Assembly: GCF_003046795.1 (NCBI RefSeq)
Contig: NZ_PZKN01000005.1
Location: forward strand, 93,222-157,221
Source: Desulfonatronum sp. SC1
GTDB lineage: Bacteria > Desulfobacterota > Desulfovibrionia > Desulfovibrionales > Desulfonatronaceae
Reading direction: 5' to 3'
DNA length: 64,000 bases
In this document: positions 41,913 to 49,797 of the stretch, one piece after another
How the letters are laid out: each line of letters opens with the position of its first letter
Position numbering within the stretch: position 1 is the stretch's first letter
Program-made: the position numbers and the translations under genes
The notes under the pieces: generated by a model
What the model was told of the DNA's origin: nothing
Databases searched by the model: none
What the model saw: the letters and a program-made list of their open reading frames with translations, nothing else

Positions 41913-44477
41913 ATGGCGCGAACTCCAGCCACGGTGCGCCTTTTCACCGTTTTATTGTCCCATAAAGCCACCTTGCTCCTGCTTCTCGCGGGCTGCCTGT
42001 TCGTGGGGCTTTTTTTTCTGTGCCAAGCCACTTTGGCGGAGGACATCGAGGCCATGCTGCCCGACGACGGCTCCGGTCTGGCCGAGGACGTCCGCCTGCT
42101 GGGCCATGCGCCGTTTCTGTCCAAGGTGCTCGTGGTTCTGGAACCGGCCCCGGGACGATCCGGACTTGTCGATCTGGAAAAGCTGGAGCGGGCGGCTCAA
42201 GATATCAGGACCGCCGCCGGTCCACCCTGGTTCGTCGGTCCAGACCACGCAAGAGAACAGTTGGACGTTCTGGAGAAGGCTGATCAGTTTCTTTCCCTGC
42301 TCCCGGCGCTTTCCACGCCATCCGACCTGAAACGCATCGAAGCGTTGATCCAACCGGAATCCGTGCGTCGCGCCCTGGAGGAAGCCCGCGAGACGCTCCT
42401 GGGGTTGCAGGGTCTCGGCATGAAGGGGCTGATCAGCTCGGACCCGCTGGGATTGCGGAATCTGATTTGGGAAAAGCTTTCTTCCCTGGACATTCTCGGC
42501 GACGGCTTCGCCATGTCGAATCCGGATGAAGGCATTTTCCTGAACCCAAAGCAACCCGGCGCCTTGATTGTCCTGGACACCCCGGTGGCCATGACCGACG
42601 CCCGAGGCTCCCGAGACATGCTGGCGGCCCTGGATGCAATTCTGTCCGCTACGCTCGCCAATGCATCTTCGGACGCATCTTCGGACGCATCTTCGGACGC
42701 GTCTGCGGGTGATCTTTCGGAGGATCTTTCGGATGATCTTTCGAGCCCGATTCGGGCCTTCGTGATCAGCGGCCACGCCTATACCGCGGCCAACGCCCAG
42801 GCCATCCAGCGGGATCTGGCCGTGGTGCTGCCCGTCTCGGCCCTGGGCATTCTGGCCCTGTTCGTTCTGTTTCTGCGCTCCTGGCGGGCCGTCTTCGCCT
42901 ACGCCGCGCCCCTTGTCGCCATGCTGGCCGGAGTGGCGGCCGTGGCCGCCACCGGCAATCCTCTCTCCGGCATCACGCTGGGCTTCGGGGCCGTGCTCAT
43001 GGGCCTGGCCGTGGATTACGGGCTGCATGTCTGGTACGGGCTGCGCCGCGGGGCAGATACGGCCCAAACCCTGGCCCTGCTGGCCAAGCCGATCCTGTTC
43101 TGCTGGCTGACCACCGCCGGGGTGTTCAGCCTGCTCTTGTTCTCCAGCCTGCCGGGACAGCGCCAGTTGGCCCTGTTCACGGTTTCCGGCCTGAGCGCGG
43201 CCATGCTTTTGTCCCTGACGGTCCTGCCGGTTTTGCTGCTGCGCCGAGACAAGCGGCATCAGTCCACGCCAGAGCGACCATTGGCGCATTTGGCCTCATG
43301 GCCGACTCGCCGCGGCCCGGCGATCTCGGCGTTCGTCGCCCTGCTGGCGGCCGCCGTGCTCTGCTGGCCCTCGATTCATTTCGACGGACGCCTTCAGGCC
43401 ATGAGCATGGTCCCCGAGGAACTGGCTCAGGCCGAACGGGTCGTCACGGAGTCCTGGGGCGGAGTGCGCAACCTGGCCATGCTTGTGGCCCAGGGCGATA
43501 CCCTGGAGAATGCGTTGCAAGCGGCCCATGCCCAGCATGCCTTTCTGGAAAAAGCGGCCCCGGGCACGCCCGTCGTCAGCCTGGCTCCGTTGTTGCCGCC
43601 GGGCTCGGTGCAGGATGATTCCATCCAACGCTGGACGGATTTCTGGGCGCAACGAAAAACCGAGCTGCAAGAGATCATGGCCAAGGAAGGCGCCGAACTG
43701 GGGTTCGCCCCCCAGGCTTTTGCTCCGTTTTTCGATTTTCTTCAGACCGAGCCGCGCCGGGTGAACGGCGACCTCCTCCTCGGCCTGGGTATGGGAGAAT
43801 TGATCGACATGCTCGTTGTTCGGGACCATGGGCGCGCGACCATCCTCACGTTGATTCCCGACGAGCCCGAACTCCACGCCCTCCTGCCTTCCGAAACCCG
43901 GCTGGTATCCCAGACCCTCCTGGGCCAACACATCGCCGCCGCCCTGTACCGAGACATGTCCCGCTTTCTCCTGGCCGCGGGAATCTTCGTGGTCCTGACG
44001 ACCGCGATTTTATTCCGCAACCCGCGGCAAATGCTCCAGGCCCTGACCCCGTCCCTGGCCGGATTGTCCGCCCTGATCGTTGTCGTGACACTTCTGGACA
44101 TTCCCTTTAATCTCTACTCCGTCGCGGCCACCTTCCTGGTGCTGGGGCTGGGCGTGGACTACGGCATCTTCATGGCCATGCGTCACGACAGGCAAAGCAA
44201 CAGCCTGGGGACAGACCTGGGCACGGGACTGGACACTGACCTGGACACCGAAAGGGCCGTGCTGGTTTCCGGCCTGACCACCCTGCTCGGCTTCGGAGCC
44301 CTGGTCCTGGCCGGACACCCGGCCCTGCACTCCATCGGCCTGACCGTCCTCATCGGCATCGCCGCCGCGATCCCGGCGGCCCTGTTCGTGGTGCCGAGTC
44401 TGGAGCCGCCACCTTCAACGAACATGAAAAATACCACACCAGATCATAAGTTGCGTATGAAGCATGATGAGTTGTAG
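41913..44477 (+). CDS. MMPL/RND-family lipid exporter (ApeM-like)
   Basis: An 854-residue inner-membrane exporter made of two halves, each with one membrane helix, a large periplasmic domain and about five further helices. Landmarks are LGFGAVLMGLAVDYGLHVWYGLRRG in the first half and TFLVLGLGVDYGIFMAMRHD in the second, where the Asp of the VDYG motif takes part in proton relay. The first periplasmic loop contains a low-complexity SSDA/SDDL segment encoded by 12-nt repeats. It should move the cluster's lipid out of the inner membrane. Start 41913 is 4 nt after the LolA-like stop. Confidence 0.92.
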   Translation: MARTPATVRLFTVLLSHKATLLLLLAGCLFVGLFFLCQATLAEDIEAMLPDDGSGLAEDVRLLGHAPFLSKVLVVLEPAPGRSGLVDLEKLERAAQDIRTAAGPPWFVGPDHAREQLDVLEKADQFLSLLPALSTPSDLKRIEALIQPESVRRALEEARETLLGLQGLGMKGLISSDPLGLRNLIWEKLSSLDILGDGFAMSNPDEGIFLNPKQPGALIVLDTPVAMTDARGSRDMLAALDAILSATLANASSDASSDASSDASAGDLSEDLSDDLSSPIRAFVISGHAYTAANAQAIQRDLAVVLPVSALGILALFVLFLRSWRAVFAYAAPLVAMLAGVAAVAATGNPLSGITLGFGAVLMGLAVDYGLHVWYGLRRGADTAQTLALLAKPILFCWLTTAGVFSLLLFSSLPGQRQLALFTVSGLSAAMLLSLTVLPVLLLRRDKRHQSTPERPLAHLASWPTRRGPAISAFVALLAAAVLCWPSIHFDGRLQAMSMVPEELAQAERVVTESWGGVRNLAMLVAQGDTLENALQAAHAQHAFLEKAAPGTPVVSLAPLLPPGSVQDDSIQRWTDFWAQRKTELQEIMAKEGAELGFAPQAFAPFFDFLQTEPRRVNGDLLLGLGMGELIDMLVVRDHGRATILTLIPDEPELHALLPSETRLVSQTLLGQHIAAALYRDMSRFLLAAGIFVVLTTAILFRNPRQMLQALTPSLAGLSALIVVVTLLDIPFNLYSVAATFLVLGLGVDYGIFMAMRHDRQSNSLGTDLGTGLDTDLDTERAVLVSGLTTLLGFGALVLAGHPALHSIGLTVLIGIAAAIPAALFVVPSLEPPPSTNMKNTTPDHKLRMKHDEL
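42663..42744 (+). repeat. In-frame 12-nt tandem repeats within the exporter gene
   Basis: Three perfect copies of GCATCTTCGGAC (42663-42698) are followed by a second block of near-identical GATCTTTCGGAK units (42711-42744). They encode Ser/Ala/Asp-rich periplasmic loop residues. As the unit is a multiple of three, copy-number changes would keep the frame. Confidence 0.9.
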
Positions 44478-44509
44478 CCTTGCATCTGAATTCCATCGGG
44501 AGGCAGTTT

Positions 44510-44782
44510 ATGACCGAGCTTACCTTCGAAACCATTGTATCTCCTAAACATGAACTTTGTTTTAACTTGCCAACCTCCTTGCCGATCGGCAGCGCCATCC
44601 GCGTTACGGTAGAAGCGGTCCAAGAGAACTCGCATGCACGTCGCTTCTCCCCCAAGTCGGAACTCGGCCGCAAGCTCTTAAAGGCACGAGAAGAATATGT
44701 TCAGCAGGGAGGAAGACTCCTGAACTGGGATGAAATCAATGAAGAGGTCCGCCGCCGCCGTGGAGGACTGACGGATGAATAA
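44510..44782 (+). CDS. Antitoxin-like protein of second intra-cluster PIN module
   Basis: A 90-residue protein starting at an ATG with GGGAGG upstream. It has a short beta-rich N-terminal part (MTELTFETIVSPKHELCFNLPTSLPIGSAIRVTVEA) and a charged C-terminal helix region (GRKLLKAREEYVQQGGRLLNWDEINEEVRRRRG). It overlaps the PIN gene that follows by 8 nt and is therefore taken as its antitoxin, although the N-terminal fold is not a clear ribbon-helix-helix; an AbrB-like fold is possible. Confidence 0.78.
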   Translation: MTELTFETIVSPKHELCFNLPTSLPIGSAIRVTVEAVQENSHARRFSPKSELGRKLLKAREEYVQQGGRLLNWDEINEEVRRRRGGLTDE

Positions 44783-45185
44783 GCGGCGAACATATGTCGA
44801 TGCCAACCTGCTCATCGCAGCTTGGCGTGGCAAGGATGAGGTCGCTGAGAAGGCATTGAGCATCCTGGATGACCCGTTCCGAATGCTCATTGTAAGTGAA
44901 GCTTTGTGGCTGGAAATCATGCCAAAAGCGATATTTCAAGAAGAACATCGGGAAAGAGCTTTTTATGAAGCCATTTTTGCGCATGCGGATCAATGCCCAT
45001 GGAAGACAAATGTTTTGAAGTCCGCTCAAGACCTTGCTCAACGATATGGCCTCGCCGCAATGGATGCAATTCACATTGCCACGGCCATAGATGCCAGGGC
45101 CGACGAATTCATATCTGGAGAAAAGCCGACAAAACCGATGTTCAAGATCAAGGAGATAAAGACTATATCCTTGCGGGACTCGTAA
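44775..45185 (+). CDS. PIN-domain protein (VapC-like toxin)
   Basis: A 136-residue PIN-fold protein. The first acidic motif is YVDANLLIAAWRG, the second Glu is in LWLEIMPKAIF, and the third is MDAIHIATAIDARADEFISGE. It overlaps the preceding antitoxin-like gene by 8 nt. It is the third PIN module of the window and the second within the lipid cluster, inserted between the exporter gene and the DUF3261 lipoprotein gene. Base composition is lower in GC than in the flanking biosynthetic genes. Confidence 0.88.
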   Translation: MNKRRTYVDANLLIAAWRGKDEVAEKALSILDDPFRMLIVSEALWLEIMPKAIFQEEHRERAFYEAIFAHADQCPWKTNVLKSAQDLAQRYGLAAMDAIHIATAIDARADEFISGEKPTKPMFKIKEIKTISLRDS

Positions 45186-45201
45186 CCTGCATCCGCCCAT
45201 C

Positions 45202-45918
45202 ATGAAGTTCGATTTTTTATTCTTGAAAGCCGGACGCTGTAAATATTGGATTGAAAAGCGCCCCCTTTTGCTCATTTTGCTGGCTCTCCTGTCGATCTTT
45301 GCCGGTTGCGCCAAGCCGTACACCCCGCCAGCGAATTTTTCGCCGCTGCCTTCCGGAACCCACATTGCCTGCGTCCACCCGTTTTCCGCCCTGAAAACCC
45401 CTCTTCATTTACGCCAGACAGTCATCTGGGAAGCCGGTGACCGGGTTCAGGTCATGCAGGGGATCATGCGGCTTGACGGTGGGCAAAAACAGGTTCGGCT
45501 TCTCGGGTTGTCGGAGATCGGGATCAAGCTTTTTGATGTGGCGGTGGGCGGGGAAGGGCACGAAGTTCACCTGCTGGCCCCGGTCGTGGGGTCGGCCCGT
45601 AAACTGCTGGCCCGGCAGGTTGCCCGGAGCGTCCGGCGGATATTCCTGACGTATCCGGACATGGCGACGGCCCAAGCCTTTGTCGGAGCTACGTCCGTGA
45701 TTTTGGCGGATCATACAGACGACGGGAACCAGGTTCTGGAATGTTTTCCGCCGATGGAGACAGCCCTCCGTACGTGGAGCCCGGATCAACGCTGGGAGAT
45801 TGACCTTGACGACTATTCCCTTATGAACGACATCACGTTGCCCGGGCGGATTGTCTACCAGGACCACCGAGCCGGCTACGTATTGACCATTATCCTGCAT
45901 GAGGTCTTTGAGCCATGA
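45202..45918 (+). CDS. DUF3261 lipoprotein of aryl-polyene-type clusters
   Basis: A 238-residue lipoprotein: after a hydrophobic segment (LLLILLALLSIFAGC) the lipobox Cys is near residue 37. The body, HLRQTVIWEAGDRVQVMQGIMRLDGGQKQVRLLGLSEIGIKLFDVAVG, is the DUF3261 pattern that occurs almost only in aryl-polyene-type clusters, where the protein probably acts at the outer membrane with the LolA-like carrier. It overlaps the following dehydratase by 4 nt. This gene is one of the strongest arguments for an aryl-polyene relationship. Confidence 0.85.
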   Translation: MKFDFLFLKAGRCKYWIEKRPLLLILLALLSIFAGCAKPYTPPANFSPLPSGTHIACVHPFSALKTPLHLRQTVIWEAGDRVQVMQGIMRLDGGQKQVRLLGLSEIGIKLFDVAVGGEGHEVHLLAPVVGSARKLLARQVARSVRRIFLTYPDMATAQAFVGATSVILADHTDDGNQVLECFPPMETALRTWSPDQRWEIDLDDYSLMNDITLPGRIVYQDHRAGYVLTIILHEVFEP

Positions 45919-46328
45919 ACACGATCCGCGACGGCATTCTGGCCGCCCGGTTAGGGGCGGCCACCTGGGAGACCGACCAAGCCATCCGTCAGGACTTCTC
46001 CTTCCCGCCCGATTTCGTCGGTTTCGCCGGGCACTTTCCAGGAGAGCCGATTCTGCCGGCCGTGGTCCAGATCGGAGTCGGCGTTGTTCTGGTCCAGACC
46101 CTCCTGGCGAAGGGAACCGGCCCTTATCGATTGAAAACCGTAACCCGGGCCAAATTCCTGCGGAAACTGAAGCCCGGTGAAACCATTACCGTCCGGTGTG
46201 CCAGGCGCGGCCCGGATGGAGGGGCGTTCGACGTCGCCTTGACCGTGGACCAGCAACAGGCCGCGGCGTTCACACTTACTTTCTCCTTGGCCTCCACCTC
46301 TGAACCAAGCGACCCCAAGGACGGATAA
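45915..46328 (+). CDS. Hot-dog 3-hydroxyacyl-ACP dehydratase (ApeI/FabZ-like)
   Basis: A 137-residue hot-dog protein. FPPDFVGFAGHFPGEPILPAVVQI is the FabZ/ApeI active-site signature with the catalytic His in GHFPG. It should dehydrate beta-hydroxyacyl-ACP intermediates and may work as partner of the ApeP-like protein at 40.8 kb. It overlaps the lipoprotein gene by 4 nt and precedes the thioesterase by 4 nt. The C-terminal tail (STSEPSDPKDG) is short and disordered. Confidence 0.9.
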   Translation: MNTIRDGILAARLGAATWETDQAIRQDFSFPPDFVGFAGHFPGEPILPAVVQIGVGVVLVQTLLAKGTGPYRLKTVTRAKFLRKLKPGETITVRCARRGPDGGAFDVALTVDQQQAAAFTLTFSLASTSEPSDPKDG

Positions 46329-46332
46329 AACC

Positions 46333-46803
46333 ATGCGCAAACCGTATTTCCCAAAACAGGACGGCCATCCCGAGCCCTTGCGAGCCGTCTGTTCGCGGCG
46401 GGTGCGCTTCGAGGAGGTGGACCCGCTGGGCATTGTCTGGCATGGCCGCTATCCCAGTTTTTTCGAGGACGCCCGAATGGCCCTGGGCGACAAGTACGGC
46501 ATCGGCTACATGACCTTCTACGAGCACGGCGTGGTCACGCCCATCAAGATGATGCACGTGGACTACCACCAGCCCCTGCGCTTCGGCGAAGAGTTCACCG
46601 TGGAAGGGATCCAGCATTTTTCGGAGTCCGCGCGGATCAACACCGAGTACGTAGTCCGCAACGGCGCGGGGGAAATCGCCACCACCGGCTATACCGTGCA
46701 AATGCTCCTGGACCTGAACATGAACGTGCTCATCGCCCTGCCTCCTTTTTTCGAAGCCTTCTGCGACCGATGGAAACGAGAAGAACCATGCGCATGCACC
46801 TGA
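46333..46803 (+). CDS. YbgC/4-hydroxybenzoyl-CoA-type thioesterase (ApeK-like)
   Basis: A 156-residue hot-dog thioesterase. The catalytic Asp is in FEEVDPLGIVWHGRYPSFFEDAR, a signature shared by YbgC and 4-hydroxybenzoyl-CoA thioesterases. It could release the chain from ACP or edit stalled intermediates. It lies 4 nt after the dehydratase gene and overlaps the start of the next radical-SAM gene by 16 nt. The equivalent of ApeK in aryl-polyene clusters. Confidence 0.9.
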   Translation: MRKPYFPKQDGHPEPLRAVCSRRVRFEEVDPLGIVWHGRYPSFFEDARMALGDKYGIGYMTFYEHGVVTPIKMMHVDYHQPLRFGEEFTVEGIQHFSESARINTEYVVRNGAGEIATTGYTVQMLLDLNMNVLIALPPFFEAFCDRWKREEPCACT

Positions 46804-48074
46804 TCTACCCCAAATGGCCCAAGCTCGAACGCCAGACCGAGTTCCACCTGCCGCCTCACGGGCCGGTGGTGTTCGCGGCGGAAGTTCCCGAGGACGTGGA
46901 GATCACGTTCACGGACGAAAATCTGGAACCCCTGAACTTCGACGCCTCCACGGATCTGGCGGCCCTGTCGGTGATGCTCACCTGTCAACTGCCCAGGGCC
47001 CTGGCCATCGCGGACCGCTACCGGGAGCTGGGCGTGCCGGTGCTCATGGGCGGGATCGGGACCATGCTCCACGCCGAGGAGGCCGCCCGACACGCGGACT
47101 CGCTCTTTCTGGGCGAAGTGGAAGGCCGCTTCGCCGCGGTGATCCGGGATCTGAAGGAAAACCGCCTGCGCCCCGTCTATGACTATCTTGGCGCTCCTCC
47201 GGACATCTCCCTGGCGGGAACGGCCCGGCGCACCATTCTGAAGCGCGACCTGTACAATTACCGCGGCGTCCAAATGGTGGACCTGCTCCACGCTTCCCGA
47301 GGCTGCAAGTTCAACTGCATGCCCTGCTGCGTGGCTTACCTGGGCGGCAAGTCCTTCAGGCCGCGCCCCATTCACAAGGTCATCGCGGAGATGGAGTCCA
47401 TCGCCAACAACCGGCTGTTCTTCGTGGACAATTCCCTGGCCCAGGACCGGGAGTGGTTGAAGGACCTGTTCACGGCCATGATCCCCTTGAAACGCAAATG
47501 GATTTCCCACCCGATCATGTACGACCCGGAAATCCTCGACCTCGCGGCCCAGGCCGGCTGCTGGTACGTGTACCAGGCGGTCATCGACGACTCGAAAACC
47601 ATTCGGGAACGGATCAGGATGCTCAAGGACCACGACATCGGCATTGAAGGCACCATCCTGCTGGGTCTGGACGAACACGACGAATCCTACATCAAGCGGA
47701 TGGTGGACTTTCTCCTGGAAGTGGAGCTGGACATGGCCGAGTTCACGATCCTGACCCCGTTCCCGCACACCCCCATCCGGGAGATACTCGAAAAGCAGCA
47801 GCGCATCATCAGCAACAACTGGCTGGACTACACCTGCGACAAGGTGGTTTTTCTTCCCAAGCAAATGCCCCCGGAGACCCTGCAAAAGCTCTTTCACTAC
47901 GCCTGGGACACGTTTTACGCCGAAGGCGGTCCCCAACTGCGCATGGGCAATTTGTTCAGAAAGGTCATTTCCAAGGAGATGGACGACGGCACCTATCGCC
48001 GCTACGACCCGAAACGCAAACGGGCCTTTCCTAACACAACAACGGCATTTTCGGGCAAGAACCGACACCGCTGA
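46788..48074 (+). CDS. Radical SAM protein (cobalamin-binding-type), copy A
   Basis: A 428-residue enzyme. The N-terminal about 140 residues have a Rossmann-like B12-binding-type fold pattern (MLTCQLPRALAIADRYRELGVPVLMGGIGTMLHAEEAARHADSLFLGEVEG). The radical-SAM core follows with the cluster site SRGCKFNCMPCCV (Cx3Cx2C) near residues 165-180. A TPFPHTPIREILEK segment typical of this enzyme class is near residue 320. B12 radical-SAM proteins perform methylation, ring contraction or cyclisation at unactivated carbons. It overlaps the thioesterase, so it belongs to the operon. The start may also be 46794. Confidence 0.88.
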   Translation: MRMHLIYPKWPKLERQTEFHLPPHGPVVFAAEVPEDVEITFTDENLEPLNFDASTDLAALSVMLTCQLPRALAIADRYRELGVPVLMGGIGTMLHAEEAARHADSLFLGEVEGRFAAVIRDLKENRLRPVYDYLGAPPDISLAGTARRTILKRDLYNYRGVQMVDLLHASRGCKFNCMPCCVAYLGGKSFRPRPIHKVIAEMESIANNRLFFVDNSLAQDREWLKDLFTAMIPLKRKWISHPIMYDPEILDLAAQAGCWYVYQAVIDDSKTIRERIRMLKDHDIGIEGTILLGLDEHDESYIKRMVDFLLEVELDMAEFTILTPFPHTPIREILEKQQRIISNNWLDYTCDKVVFLPKQMPPETLQKLFHYAWDTFYAEGGPQLRMGNLFRKVISKEMDDGTYRRYDPKRKRAFPNTTTAFSGKNRHR

Positions 48075-48079
48075 AGATT

Positions 48080-48160
48080 TAACCACGGGGGACACGGGGG
48101 ACATTTTCCGAAAAAACCAAGGTTTCTTTCCCCGTGATCCCCGTGTGCCCCGTGGTTAAA
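48080..48160. repeat. Long GC-rich hairpin repeat between two radical-SAM genes
   Basis: TTAACCACGGGG…ACACGGGG on the left pairs with CCCCGTG…CCCCGTGGTTAA on the right, an almost perfect 30-bp stem around an A/T-rich loop. It looks like a member of a dispersed intergenic repeat family of the TTAACCACGGGG type. It may act as an mRNA barrier inside the operon. Confidence 0.8.
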
Positions 48161-48263
48161 CATCTTGGCCAGACGATGGAAATGAAAGTGTCGCCGTATT
48201 GCTATGAATAACCCGGACACGGAGCAATCCCGCCATGATTGATCTTGTACCTTCCACGCGCCG

Positions 48264-49778
48264 ATGAAAATACTCCTGCTTGCCACGAACACGGATCGCG
48301 AGCCCTACCCGGTGTATCCCCTGGGCATGGCCGTGGTCGCCCAGGCATTGTGCGCCGCGGGTCATGAAGTCCGGCAGATCGACTATCTGGCCATGGGCGA
48401 GTCCGACGAAGCGCTGCGCACGGCCTTGCTGGAATTTCTGCCCCAGGTTGTCGGCCTGTCGCTGCGCAACATCGACGACGTGGACTCCTGCGGCTCCCCG
48501 GAACAGTGGTTTCTGGACCGGAGCAGGCGGATCGTGGAACTGCTCCGCGCGACCCACGACGTCCCGATCATTGTCGGCGGTCCGGCGTTTTCCATCATGC
48601 CCGAGGCCATCCTGGACTATCTGGGCGCGGATTTCGGCGTGGCCGGGGAAGGGGAGCGGGCCGTCCCGGACCTGCTCTCCCGCATCGAACGGGGAGAGGC
48701 CGGGCCGCGGATCGTCAAAAGCGCCCCACTGGACGCGACGGGGATGCGCTCGCCCCGGATGGACCCCGTCATCCTGGAGTATTATCAGCGGGAAAGCGGC
48801 CTGCCGGGCGTGCATACCAAACGAGGATGTCCGCACGACTGCGTGTATTGCAGCTATCCGGCCATCGAGGGACGCACCATCCGTCCTCGGGACCCGGGGC
48901 ATGTGGCGGAGGACATGGCCGTACTGGCTCGGGACCACGGAGTGGACCACGTTTTTTTCACCGACTCCGTGTTCAACGACGATCAAGGCCACTATCTGGC
49001 CGTGGCCGAGGCCCTGCTCAGACGAAACCTGCCCGTGCGCTGGAGCGCGTTTTTTCGCCCCGGCCCCATTCGCAAGGAGGAATTGGACCTGCTGCTCCGT
49101 TCCGGCCTGCTGGGCATGGAGGTCGGCTCCGACGCCCTGGCCGAAGCGACCCTGGCCGGGCTCGGCAAAGGCTTCTGCTGCTCGGACGTGTTGCGGTTCA
49201 ATGCCGCCTGCGCGGCCCGAGACATTCCCCTGGCCCATTACCTGATCATCGGCGGACCGGGGGAAACCGAGGCCACCATCAGGGAAACCCTGGCCAACCT
49301 TGAAAAGATGGAACACTGCGTGGCCTTCATCTACTCCGGTTTGCGCATCCTGCCGCGAACCAGGCTGCACCGCCGCGCCGTGGCCGAAGGCCTGATCGAC
49401 CGACAAACCTCGCTGCTTCATCCGGCCTATTACCACAGCCCGCTGCTGGATCGGGAAATCATGCACGCAACCGTGAGCCAGGCCCTGCGCGGACGGCGCG
49501 ACCGCTTTTTCCCGCCGCGAAACGCCCAGGACCGCATGAACGTGATGCGCCGCTTCGGATACCGCGGCCTGATCTGGGATCAGTTGATCACCGCGGAGAA
49601 GCAGCGTCGGGAAAAAAATGGGAACGGCCGGGCGAACGGGAGGGCGAACGGCGGCTCGTCAAAAGAGGCTTTTCCCGCCGCATCACCGCATTGCTCCCAA
49701 GGAAGCGCCCAAACCGCGCCCTTCTCGCCGCCCCTCGCCGCGCAACACCTCGCGAGCATTTCGACCTCCAAAGCCTGA
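48264..49778 (+). CDS. B12-binding radical SAM protein, copy B
   Basis: A 504-residue enzyme with an N-terminal cobalamin-binding-type domain (MKILLLATNTDREPYPVYPLGMAVVAQALCAAGHEVRQIDY, then IIVGGPAFSIMPEAILDYLGADFGVAGEGERAVPDLL). The radical-SAM site is TKRGCPHDCVYCSYPAI and the core continues to about residue 430. The last about 60 residues (from NGNGRANGRANGG) are low-complexity and probably disordered. There is no evident D-x-H-x-x-G motif, so B12 binding may be base-off by another contact. It is separated from copy A by 189 nt that hold a hairpin repeat. Confidence 0.9.
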   Translation: MKILLLATNTDREPYPVYPLGMAVVAQALCAAGHEVRQIDYLAMGESDEALRTALLEFLPQVVGLSLRNIDDVDSCGSPEQWFLDRSRRIVELLRATHDVPIIVGGPAFSIMPEAILDYLGADFGVAGEGERAVPDLLSRIERGEAGPRIVKSAPLDATGMRSPRMDPVILEYYQRESGLPGVHTKRGCPHDCVYCSYPAIEGRTIRPRDPGHVAEDMAVLARDHGVDHVFFTDSVFNDDQGHYLAVAEALLRRNLPVRWSAFFRPGPIRKEELDLLLRSGLLGMEVGSDALAEATLAGLGKGFCCSDVLRFNAACAARDIPLAHYLIIGGPGETEATIRETLANLEKMEHCVAFIYSGLRILPRTRLHRRAVAEGLIDRQTSLLHPAYYHSPLLDREIMHATVSQALRGRRDRFFPPRNAQDRMNVMRRFGYRGLIWDQLITAEKQRREKNGNGRANGRANGGSSKEAFPAASPHCSQGSAQTAPFSPPLAAQHLASISTSKA

Positions 49779-49797
49779 CACCCGACTTCACCCAATC

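Noticed and set aside
46689..49466. Long minus-strand open frames (about 47-49 kb) opposite the radical-SAM genes
   Set aside because: They are His/Gln/Gly/Arg-rich shadows of GC-rich plus-strand genes with clear family motifs; they show no motif, ribosome site or sensible composition.
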